Assembly: GCA_015709715.1 (NCBI GenBank)
Contig: CP054184.1
Location: 3,085,001 to 3,149,000 of the forward strand
Direction: 5' to 3'
DNA from: Nitrospira sp.
Lineage (GTDB): Bacteria; Nitrospirota; Nitrospiria; Nitrospirales; Nitrospiraceae
Length of the DNA stretch: 64,000 nucleotides
Below are positions 16,676 to 24,081 of the stretch, piece by piece (the first letter of the stretch is position 1; each line of letters opens with the position of its first letter). Both the position numbers and the translations under genes were made by a program. A model generated the notes under the pieces. It worked only from the letters and a program-made list of their open reading frames with translations. It made no database searches and was not told the origin of the DNA.

Positions 16676-17503
16676 ATGGACACAGCACAGCCCGATGCAA
16701 TGGGCACGGTCGTTGCCATTTGGCGGTATCCCGTCAAATCGATGATGGGCGAAGAATTGAATGCCGTCGACGTGACACTACGCGGGGTGGCTGGCGATCG
16801 AGCCTATGCGGTGATCGATTCAGCCACCGGCAAAGTTGCAAGCGCGAAGAATCCGACCAAATGGGGACGCTTGTTTGAGTGCCGCGCGTCCTATCATCCG
16901 GATGCGTTCCGTGACGCGGGCTACCTCTCCGTGCACGTGACGCTGCCCGATGGGTGTGTGCTCCGAGCAGGCGACGACCAACTCAACGAACGGCTCTCCG
17001 CCCTCTTCGAGCGAACGAGTCTCTGCACGGATGTGGTGCCGGACACAGGACAACTCGAAGAGTACTGGCCGAAGGTGGCGGGACGAGCGTACCAGAACAC
17101 CGTCACCGACCAGCCGATCGCCTCCCGGACATTCTTCGACGGGGCGCTGGTCCATCTCATGACGACCGCCACCCTGGATGCGTTACGAGCGGCGTTCCCT
17201 GCGGGGCGCTTTGAAAATCGACGGTTTCGTCCCAATCTGGTGGTTGCCTCGCTGCACGGTGAGCAAGGGTTTATCGAGAATCGGTGGATTGATCGCACGA
17301 TCACCATAGGCAGCGACCTCGTGCTGAGGGTCATAGCGCCCTGTATACGATGCGTGATGACGACCTTGCCTCAATGCGATCTTCCCGAAGATCGGAATAT
17401 TCTTCGTACGGCGGTGCAGCAGAATCAGGCAGCCGTTGGCGTCTACGCGACCGTGACCAGGCCTGGTAGGGTCTGCCGAGGAGATATGGTGCGCCTCACG
17501 TAA
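16676..17503 (+). CDS. MOSC domain-containing protein
   Basis: The product of about 275 residues has an N-terminal MOSC_N-like barrel (VVAIWRYPVKSMMGEELNAV, GDRAYAVID) and a C-terminal MOSC domain (RRFRPNLVV, then IAPCIRCVMTTLPQCDLP), where the Cys residues could bind a persulfide or cofactor. MOSC proteins related to the molybdenum cofactor sulfurase C-terminus and to YcbX or mARC handle sulfur or reduce N-hydroxylated bases using Moco. Which of these applies here is not visible. The start at 16676 follows TGGAGGACC; an upstream in-frame start at 16640 lacks a good site. It stands alone. Confidence 0.85.
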   Translation: MDTAQPDAMGTVVAIWRYPVKSMMGEELNAVDVTLRGVAGDRAYAVIDSATGKVASAKNPTKWGRLFECRASYHPDAFRDAGYLSVHVTLPDGCVLRAGDDQLNERLSALFERTSLCTDVVPDTGQLEEYWPKVAGRAYQNTVTDQPIASRTFFDGALVHLMTTATLDALRAAFPAGRFENRRFRPNLVVASLHGEQGFIENRWIDRTITIGSDLVLRVIAPCIRCVMTTLPQCDLPEDRNILRTAVQQNQAAVGVYATVTRPGRVCRGDMVRLT

Positions 17504-17517
17504 CCCCGCGAAGGCTC

Positions 17518-17664
17518 TCACCGTGGGGTGCGAGGGATCGGGCCCCTGCCGTTGTCGGCTAACCCATTCTGATCGGTACCAAACAAGACGGTGTTGGTGG
17601 CATCAATCTGACCGACGGTGCGAAATCCCCCAACCGGCACTTCAGATCCTGACAGCGTGGACAT
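17518..17664 (-). CDS. Possible 48-residue small protein
   Basis: The frame begins MSTLSGSEVPVGGFRTVGQI after a strong AAGGAGA site about 7 bases upstream, and ends 14 bases from the convergent MOSC stop. The product has no membrane segment or known domain. The good ribosome-binding site is the main support, so the call is tentative. The rest of 17665-18017 shows no other gene beyond the ribosome-binding site of the HAD gene. Confidence 0.35.
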   Translation of the reverse strand: MSTLSGSEVPVGGFRTVGQIDATNTVLFGTDQNGLADNGRGPIPRTPR

Positions 17665-18017
17665 ACAGCTCTCCTTGATGATGTAGCGCGAGTACGCAGC
17701 CACCCCGTAACTCCATCTCCAACGTTCCCTCTCCATCCCGCATCAATGGAACGGGACGGCGCCTCGCCGGGACCGATCCGGCGGTTTCGCGAAAAACCGC
17801 GATGTCGTGAAACACATCGTGAATAGCCACGATGGGCATGGCCGCGCCGTGCGAGCTGATAAGGCACTCCACCACATCGGGGCGCCGTGCGGCCTTGTCA
17901 ATCGTGTGTCTTCGTCCCGCATCCCGTGCATTGGGTAGCGTGGGCCCGTGGAATGCAACTTGCGTTGAATTCCGTGGGAGACGATGTGGCGGACAACCTG
18001 ATGCGTGGGAGGATGCC

Positions 18018-18701
18018 ATGACGAATCGGGAGGTCGTGTTTCTCCTGGATGTCGATAACACTGTGCTTGACGCGGATCGAGTGACGGTCGACTTAGGGCG
18101 GTATCTGGAGCAAGTCGTCGGGCCGGATCGGCAGCAACGGTACTGGCATCTCTTCAAGCAATTGCGGGACGAAGTGGGGTATGCCGATTATTTGGGCGCT
18201 CTCCAGCGGTACCGAACTGAATATCCGCATGATCCGCAGGTGCGGCTGGTCTCCCGCTTTCTGCTCAACTATCCGTTTGCGAAGGCCCTCTTTCCCCACG
18301 CACTGACGGTCGTGAACCATCTGCAACAACGCGGACTGGTCGTCTTGGTGTCGGATGGCGATGCGGTCTTTCAGCCACACAAGATCGATCGCGCCGGGCT
18401 CTGTGATGCCGTGGGCGGCCAGGTGTTGATCTACGTGCACAAGGAACAGGAATTAGACGACATCGAGGCGCGGTACCCAGCTGAGCACTACGTGATGATC
18501 GACGACAAGCTGCGCATCCTGTCCGCAGTCAAGCAAGTCTGGGGGGCTCGGGTGACCACCGTGTTCTCGCAGCAAGGTCACTATGCGCGGGCCGTACATG
18601 CCCGGCAGCCGTATCCTGCAGCGGATCTCGCGCTCGAACGAATCAGTGATGTGTTGCAGGAGGACTTAGACCGTCTGTGGGTGATGCCCACGCTTGCCTG
18701 A
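18018..18701 (+). CDS. HAD-family hydrolase
   Basis: The protein is about 227 residues. It opens with VVFLLDVDNTVLDADRV, the HAD motif I DxDxT with the nucleophile Asp, and continues with a helical cap. Motif II is VVLVSDGDAVFQ, and the acidic motif IV region is YVMIDDKLRILSA. Such enzymes are phosphatases or phosphomonoesterases; the substrate is unknown. The start at 18018 follows TGGGAGGATGCC. The longer open frame upstream to 17832 has no site and unrelated composition. It is not clearly in an operon. Confidence 0.85.
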   Translation: MTNREVVFLLDVDNTVLDADRVTVDLGRYLEQVVGPDRQQRYWHLFKQLRDEVGYADYLGALQRYRTEYPHDPQVRLVSRFLLNYPFAKALFPHALTVVNHLQQRGLVVLVSDGDAVFQPHKIDRAGLCDAVGGQVLIYVHKEQELDDIEARYPAEHYVMIDDKLRILSAVKQVWGARVTTVFSQQGHYARAVHARQPYPAADLALERISDVLQEDLDRLWVMPTLA

Positions 18702-18968
18702 GTCTCTGGTGGATTGGGCCTTCCGCGCCGACCGTCCTCAGTTCCCGTCTTCAGGGCGAGGAACAGGTCCTGAACCGTGCTGCCAAGAGCCTGTCCTCGC
18801 GGCCTTCCTCCAGCCGTACACCACGCGTCAGATGCGTGATGGTAGGGAATCTGCTTGAGACCACACAGGGCCGGCGCGGTGGTCGGTCCGCACGTAATCA
18901 AGGGAAAACGGCGGCGCCAGCGCATGCCGGGGGCGGTCTGATCGAACGAGAGAGGGGCGAAGGAGAGG
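18702..18968. other. Intergenic region upstream of mlaA
   Basis: No gene, RNA gene or T-tract terminator was recognised. The end of the stretch contains GAAGGAGAGG directly before the mlaA ATG. Confidence 0.35.
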
Positions 18969-19862
18969 ATGCGTCCAATCTGGAGAGGGGTGCTGTTGGG
19001 CGTGATGGTCGTGATCGCGGGAGGATGCGGCATGGTTCCCGACCATCCGTCGGCGGTCTCCGTCTTCTCAACCCATGCACCTGGCTTGATAGTAGATGGA
19101 AGCCCTCTGCCGGCGGAAAGGGCGAGCTTGCCTGAGCAGGAGTGGGATCGCGACGAGTTCGAGGATCCGTTCGCGCGACTTGACGGGACGACGGGAGGGG
19201 AGGTGCCTGATCCCTGGGAGCCATTTAATACCGCCATGTTTGAATTCAATCGCCAGGTCGATCGCTATGTGCTCAAGCCTGTCGCGCTCGCGTACAATGC
19301 GGTGTTGCCCGATGCGGTGCAGATCGGCATCGATAACTTCTTTCGGCATGTCCACTTTGTGCCGCGGGTAATAAATAATCTCTTGCAGGGGAAGGTCCGG
19401 GGAGCTGGGATTGAAGTGGAGCGCTTCCTCATCAACAGCACCCTGGGCATCGGCGGGTTCTTTGACCCGGCGAAGCACTGGTGGCAGTTGATGACTCCTG
19501 AGGAGGACACGGGTCAGACGCTGGCGGTCTATGGGGTCCAACCCGGTCCGTACCTGGTGTTACCCTTTCTGCCCCCCCTGACCCTGCGTGATGGCATCGG
19601 ATATGTGGCGGATCTCGCGCTCGATCCGATCAACTGGCTGGTCTTCCCCATCATTGAAGTGCACCACATTCCTTCACTCGTGGCACATAAGAATCGAGCC
19701 ACATCCACGATCGCGCAATTCGGCATCCGTGCCGGGATGATCACGAACGACCGATCGCTCAACCTGGAAAAGTTCCAGGGGGTGGAGGACGCGACGCTCG
19801 ACTTGTATGCGGCGGTGCGAAATGCCTACCTTCAGAAGCGAGCGAAGGCGATCCAAGAATAG
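18969..19862 (+). CDS. mlaA: MlaA-family (VacJ) outer-membrane lipoprotein
   Basis: The protein has 297 residues. An N-terminal signal with lipobox VIAGGC puts the lipidated Cys near residue 20. The conserved VacJ core follows: DPWEPFNTAMFEFNR, FFRHVHFVPRVINNLLQGK, RFLINSTLGIGGFFDPA and GPYLVLPFLPP. MlaA sits in the outer membrane and removes misplaced phospholipids for return to the inner membrane by the Mla pathway. The N-terminal linker of ~60 residues (ERASLPEQEWDRDEFEDPFA) is longer than in E. coli. No mlaBCDEF genes are nearby. A second, tiny MlaA-like C-terminal remnant follows at 20077. Confidence 0.95.
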   Translation: MRPIWRGVLLGVMVVIAGGCGMVPDHPSAVSVFSTHAPGLIVDGSPLPAERASLPEQEWDRDEFEDPFARLDGTTGGEVPDPWEPFNTAMFEFNRQVDRYVLKPVALAYNAVLPDAVQIGIDNFFRHVHFVPRVINNLLQGKVRGAGIEVERFLINSTLGIGGFFDPAKHWWQLMTPEEDTGQTLAVYGVQPGPYLVLPFLPPLTLRDGIGYVADLALDPINWLVFPIIEVHHIPSLVAHKNRATSTIAQFGIRAGMITNDRSLNLEKFQGVEDATLDLYAAVRNAYLQKRAKAIQE

Positions 19863-20076
19863 CTCCTGAGGTGCCGGCCTCCGTGTCGCGAGAAGATGCG
19901 CCACTCGAAGTCCCATTGGAATCGCTGACGCCAATGGGTGCAGGCGTGACGCACGAGGCGGTCTCTGTGCTGCACGCGTTCGAGAGACGGTCTCACAGAA
20001 CCCCGAAAGGCGACCTTCAGCTTGCTAACAGCCGCTACGCAGGTGTGTTGAAGTGGAGGAGGAGGCAATACTGTGA

Positions 20077-20142
20077 GCGCCTTTCGCAAAGCTAGTTGGC
20101 GCCTTCGACCTGTATGCGGTGGTGCGAAATGCCTTGCGCTAG
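20077..20142 (+). pseudogene. Remnant resembling an MlaA C-terminus
   Basis: A 21-residue frame ending at 20142 reads VGAFDLYAVVRNALR. It parallels the end of the intact mlaA (ATLDLYAAVRNAYLQKR), and the DNA is also close over ~30 bases (TGTATGCGG.GGTGCGAAATGCC). It is preceded by a stop and has no start. It may be the leftover tail of a duplicated mlaA or a short ectopic duplication. It ends within the 3' end of the convergent SGNH gene. Confidence 0.45.
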
Positions 20143-21233
20143 TGTGCGCTTGCAAGCAAGTGTTCGCCCTGGATCGTTCGCGCAATCAGGTCGGCCATGA
20201 GACGGTGTCCGGCCCCGTCAAGATGCATCGTGTCGAGGAACATGGATGGAAGAAATTCCGGACGATCTCCCAAGTTCAAGACCTTCACGCCCTCACGAGC
20301 CAACGCGGACTCGGCCTTGGCGCGGAACCGTTGATAATCCCTCCCGCGATCCACATCGGGCTGCATGACCGCAAGAAATTGATAATGAAACGCGCCTCCG
20401 AGTTGATGCATCTTGGTGAGATTGTCGGCATAGCGTGTGGCGGCCAGATCGAGAGTCGGTGGCTGCAACTCCTCCCGCGTGAACCAGCCTGCCCAGAGAC
20501 CGATTCGCGAGTGTTGTATGCGATAACTGAGTCTTGGGAAGAACATCCGTGGGAGGCTTTGGAGGCGAGTGAGCAGTGAGGAGTCACCCAGTCTTGCCGC
20601 CGCGACCAACTGATCCTCGATCTGATCGAACCCGTTCATCCCAAGCAGGCGTGGATCACTGATCTCCAAGCGCTTGTAATAGTCATTCCAGCCGTCCAAG
20701 GCGATGACCACATCAGGGTGCAAATCCACCAACTCGGTCAATAAATACGTCAGTTCTTGTCCGGACCCGTGGCCGATGACGGCGGCATTGATGACCTCCG
20801 CGTTCAGGCGTTGTGCAAGCTGCGACGCGACCGTCTCACGATCACTCTCGAGGCCCGTCCCGAAGGCCGTGGAGCCCCCCACCAAAACTACTCGCGGTTG
20901 TGTGTCGAGTGGTCGATCACGACCACTGCCTCGGAAGCCGTGCTCGTCGATTGAAAAATGATCGGAGTGCTGATTCGGCAAATTGGAGTAAATCGCAAAC
21001 GGGTGCAACGCGAGTTTTAATGGTCCCTTGTGCTCGTATCCGATATCCCGCCCATCATGAGTCAGAAATTGCCACCAGTAGTGCGGCTTGAACTGCTTCG
21101 ATTGTTCCGCCCACTGCCTGGTATGCTCCCGTTCGAGCATGATCTCCAAGAGCCCAAGAAGACAGAGGCAGAGTCCAGAAAAGGCGGCCAAGAACAGGAC
21201 GGTGGCACAAGGGAGCACTGCGTAGGAGGGCAT
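20139..21233 (-). CDS. SGNH/GDSL-type hydrolase with N-terminal membrane anchor
   Basis: The protein of about 364 residues has an N-terminal hydrophobic segment (VLFLAAFSGLCLCLLGLLEI) and an extracytoplasmic region. The SGNH blocks are GGSTAFGTG (block I Ser), IGHGSGQELTYLL, DGWNDYYKR (block III Asn), and MHLDGAGHRLMA with the block V Asp/His pair. Family members are esterases or acyl transferases acting on lipids or polysaccharides. The start is uncertain: ATG 21233 or TTG 21272, neither with a good site. The gene converges on the mlaA side with no clear operon partner. Confidence 0.75.
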   Translation of the reverse strand: MPSYAVLPCATVLFLAAFSGLCLCLLGLLEIMLEREHTRQWAEQSKQFKPHYWWQFLTHDGRDIGYEHKGPLKLALHPFAIYSNLPNQHSDHFSIDEHGFRGSGRDRPLDTQPRVVLVGGSTAFGTGLESDRETVASQLAQRLNAEVINAAVIGHGSGQELTYLLTELVDLHPDVVIALDGWNDYYKRLEISDPRLLGMNGFDQIEDQLVAAARLGDSSLLTRLQSLPRMFFPRLSYRIQHSRIGLWAGWFTREELQPPTLDLAATRYADNLTKMHQLGGAFHYQFLAVMQPDVDRGRDYQRFRAKAESALAREGVKVLNLGDRPEFLPSMFLDTMHLDGAGHRLMADLIARTIQGEHLLASAH

Positions 21234-21971
21234 TAAGTGCTGCGAAGGAACGGTGTCTCTTCCGGCTGCCAAGCAATCCGTGTGCCGACCTCCGATCTGC
21301 GGATCTGTTCAGTATTGAGACGCTGTCAACGGGATATCGAGCGCACTCGCACGAGTCGCACTGCGCACAAGTAAAATTATGAGTAGACCGCGCGGACCAC
21401 TACACCCTGGATTTCTGTTTTCTGGGGACATTGGGCCAGAGGCGTACTACCGTAGGTCGGAGACGCGACCAAGGAGGTGCCGATGTCCGGTCCGGAAGAA
21501 CTGTGTGTGCCCCGGGCGTGGCACGTTCATCGAGTCCGGCTGTTACGTACTTCAACCAGCCTTTGGGTCGGAGGAGGGGCAAGGAAGGTGCCCCATGAGT
21601 TTGCCTTCCAAAGGCCAGCAAAATCGAATCCTAAGAAAATTGGTTTCGATACTGGGCCGCGAGTGGGTATCGTCTATGGGGCTGGATCATTACTCAAATA
21701 GGACTCTTATCAGAACAGGAAAAAAAGATTTTCGGAGGCAACGAAGAGCCACCTACTTGTTAATGTTGCTCCTGCCTCTAACTCTTTCAATGGCTGTAGC
21801 AGCGACTGGGCGGAGAAGCCGCAGGGGGCTGAGGAATTGATGTTTATGCGAGGTCGGTCATTATGGTCTTGGCGGCGCAGATGAAGGGCCCTCCGACCGA
21901 GCCTGTCCAAGACGTACATGGTCCGAGCTTGACCTCCAGAACGTACCAGGAGTTCCATGCAATGCCGCGAC
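21234..21971. other. Gene-poor stretch between SGNH hydrolase and cytochrome c
   Basis: Apart from the weak small frames at 21483-21701 and 21595-21840, nothing recognisable was found. The composition is more AT-rich around 21640-21800 than in neighbouring genes, suggesting degraded or acquired DNA. No tRNA or terminator with a T tract was seen. Confidence 0.3.
21483..21701 (+). CDS. Possible small hypothetical protein (72 residues)
   Basis: The frame starts MSGPEELCVPRAWHVHRVRL five bases after a near-perfect AAGGAGG. No domain or membrane segment is seen. An overlapping frame from 21595 to 21840 (also preceded by GGAAGGTG) reads ILRKLVSILGREWVSSMGLD and ends in a hydrophobic run (LLMLLLPLTLSMAVA). 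The two might be pieces of a frameshifted gene. Support is limited to ribosome-binding sites. Confidence 0.25.
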   Translation: MSGPEELCVPRAWHVHRVRLLRTSTSLWVGGGARKVPHEFAFQRPAKSNPKKIGFDTGPRVGIVYGAGSLLK

Positions 21972-23261
21972 TTACCCCGCCTGGGGCGGGGGGAGGCTGG
22001 TGCCCGGCGGCGGGACGGCGCAGCCCAACCGACCGTCTGGTCCGTCGTCGAAGGCTTCGGCGAGGTTGACGGTGAGCGGAACTTCGCGTTCGTACACTGT
22101 GAAGAAATAGGGATCCGGGGCAGTGAGGCCGTACTTCTTGATCAGCATCTGATGCTGCTTTTCCGTTTGGATGTGGTACCGCACACGCGTCTTGAGCTTC
22201 ATTCCTTCCAGGTTTTGGGGCAGCTGATAACTGAACGTATAGTCGCGGCTCGCGAGCGGGAGTAACCGGTTGTCGTACAGTTCCACGATCGCCGGTTGCC
22301 ACATGATCCACCGCCCCATCGAATCCGTCTGCTCCTTAAGCAGCGCTCCGTTGCGGTCCAGCACTTCGAACTCCACGGTGAAATACCGGTCTGGGTCGCC
22401 GGTCGGGATCTTGTGCCCGGCACCCGCGTTGATGAGCGTGAGCGTCACATCGACCTTCTGCCCGGCCTGCGGCACGGCGGGAGTCGAGGCCACTTGGACG
22501 GCCACGGCCCGCTTCACCATGTCGGGATCGTGCCCGCCGCGCCAGAGGTGTTGCCGTCCCCGCCGGATCGGGCTTCCCTCGGCGACCGGCCGGTCGATCT
22601 CCGGCATGTGGCAGCTTTGGCAGATGAACCCCCGTTCCTTCATGAAGTACTTGCCTTCGTATTCCGCATAAGTCCCGCAGGGGCCCACGTTGTAAAACTG
22701 CGCGGGGCCCGACACCACGTTGTGGCAGCGCGAGCAAATCTGGGCCGTGCGGAACACCGGGTCGAATTTCGTCGGATGGGGTGCGGCCGAATCGTCGTAG
22801 GGGCCCAGGATCACTCCATCGCGCACGTGGCAGGCGGCGCAGGTCACCCCCTCCTTCTGGTACTCGGGGTCGAAGTGCGGGTTCGGCTGTTGCGGCGCCT
22901 TCTCCACACGACCGCGGGGAATCTCCTTGATCAACGTGGCCTGCTGATTTTCGAGTGGCGTGTGACAGTTGAGGCAGACCCAGATGTGTTTGTCTTTGTT
23001 CCAATAGGCCTGGAAAAACGGATCGGTGTAGGCCTGGGAATGGATGCTGGTCTTCCACTCGTCGTAAATCTCACGGTGGCATTGGCCGCAGGACTCGGCC
23101 TTCAGGCTCGTCAGCCCGTCGGGAATTTTCTGCAAAGGAATGGCGTGGGCATACTCGTCGCGCAGGCCGAAGATCACCACAGGTTTCACCTCGGTGTAAT
23201 ACAGGTACACTAGGCCCCCGAGCAGGCCCAGCCCCAACAGGATCTTGATGGCCAATCGCAT
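21972..23261 (-). CDS. Membrane-anchored pentaheme c-type cytochrome
   Basis: The 429-residue protein starts with a single membrane anchor (IKILLGLGLLGGLVYLYYTE). It has five CxxCH heme sites: CGQCH (58-62), CLNCH (96-100), CAACH (141-145), CSRCH (176-180) and CQSCH (214-218). The C-terminal half is heme-free and looks beta-rich (VDVTLTLINAGAGHKIPTGD). The arrangement recalls cytochrome c554-like multiheme families that move electrons in the periplasm. The partner and substrate are unknown. The upstream TVP38-type gene ends 16 bases before it, so both are probably one operon. Confidence 0.85.
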   Translation of the reverse strand: MRLAIKILLGLGLLGGLVYLYYTEVKPVVIFGLRDEYAHAIPLQKIPDGLTSLKAESCGQCHREIYDEWKTSIHSQAYTDPFFQAYWNKDKHIWVCLNCHTPLENQQATLIKEIPRGRVEKAPQQPNPHFDPEYQKEGVTCAACHVRDGVILGPYDDSAAPHPTKFDPVFRTAQICSRCHNVVSGPAQFYNVGPCGTYAEYEGKYFMKERGFICQSCHMPEIDRPVAEGSPIRRGRQHLWRGGHDPDMVKRAVAVQVASTPAVPQAGQKVDVTLTLINAGAGHKIPTGDPDRYFTVEFEVLDRNGALLKEQTDSMGRWIMWQPAIVELYDNRLLPLASRDYTFSYQLPQNLEGMKLKTRVRYHIQTEKQHQMLIKKYGLTAPDPYFFTVYEREVPLTVNLAEAFDDGPDGRLGCAVPPPGTSLPPPQAG

Positions 23262-23277
23262 GTGCCTAGCTCGCTCC

Positions 23278-23985
23278 TTATGCGCGGTCGGTCAGCCGGC
23301 GATAGAGCACCGAACTGAACGACAACAGCCCCAAAAACGTCAGGGCCAGCGCGATCCGCGGCGAAGCGATCTCCGCCAGCGAGTTGATGCTCCCCAGCTG
23401 GCTCCCCGCATAGGTGTAGACGAAGCTGCCAGGAATAATGCCCAGCGAGGTGGCGGCCATGTAGGTCCGCGTCTTCACCCGCGTGAGCCCCGAAAGCAGA
23501 TTCACCACGAAAAAGGGAAAGAGCGGAATCAACCGCAAGGTCAGCAGATAGGAGAACGCGTTCTTGGCAAACCCCTCCTGCAGCGCCGCCAGCCGATCGC
23601 CGAACCGCCGTTGCACCCACGCCTGCAGCAGATACCGCGCGGCGAGAAAGGCCAACGTCGCGCCGAGGGTGGCCCCCACGTTCACGAACAACATGCCCAG
23701 GACGCTTCCGAAGAGAAAGCCGCCCAACAGGGTCATGACCGTGGCACCCGGCAGGGAGCAAGCAGTTTGGAGAATGTAGGTTGCGATGAAGGCGCCGGCG
23801 GCCAACGGGTAATGGGCCTCGGTCAGTTCAAGGAGCCGGTCACGATGGGTTTTGATGGTCTCCAGCGACAGGTACTTCGTGAAGTCGAAGTAGATCAGCG
23901 CCAAGATCGTCAGCAAGATAACGCCGCCCAGCATGAGGCGGCCGGCCAATGACGGGGCAGCCTGAGTAGTGGCAACGGTGGTCAT
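23278..23985 (-). CDS. TVP38/TMEM64 (DedA-superfamily) membrane protein
   Basis: The 235-residue inner-membrane protein has about five hydrophobic segments. The family core is ACSLPGATVMTLLGGFLFG, followed by GATLGATLAFLAARYLL and RLIPLFPFFVVNLLSGLTRV. TVP38/DedA-type proteins act in lipid scrambling and membrane homeostasis. Its link to a multiheme cytochrome is by position only. The ATG follows AGGAGATT. It is the first gene of a two-gene minus-strand unit. Confidence 0.9.
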   Translation of the reverse strand: MTTVATTQAAPSLAGRLMLGGVILLTILALIYFDFTKYLSLETIKTHRDRLLELTEAHYPLAAGAFIATYILQTACSLPGATVMTLLGGFLFGSVLGMLFVNVGATLGATLAFLAARYLLQAWVQRRFGDRLAALQEGFAKNAFSYLLTLRLIPLFPFFVVNLLSGLTRVKTRTYMAATSLGIIPGSFVYTYAGSQLGSINSLAEIASPRIALALTFLGLLSFSSVLYRRLTDRA

Positions 23986-24081
23986 GCCATGAATCTCCTC
24001 TGTGCCTCCACTTATAACAGCCGATCCGACGGCGCGACAAGGTGAGGGGCGGCCCCATTGTCCTGTGGCCTTGAAGGCGTT

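Noticed and set aside
18581..19249. Overlapping open frames on both strands around the start of mlaA
   Set aside because: They have no start signals and no domains; mlaA with its lipobox explains the coding signal.
21975..21991. CCCCGCC-TGG-GGCGGGG hairpin as a terminator of the cytochrome c gene
   Set aside because: It lies inside the last codons of the gene and is not followed by a T tract on the minus strand.
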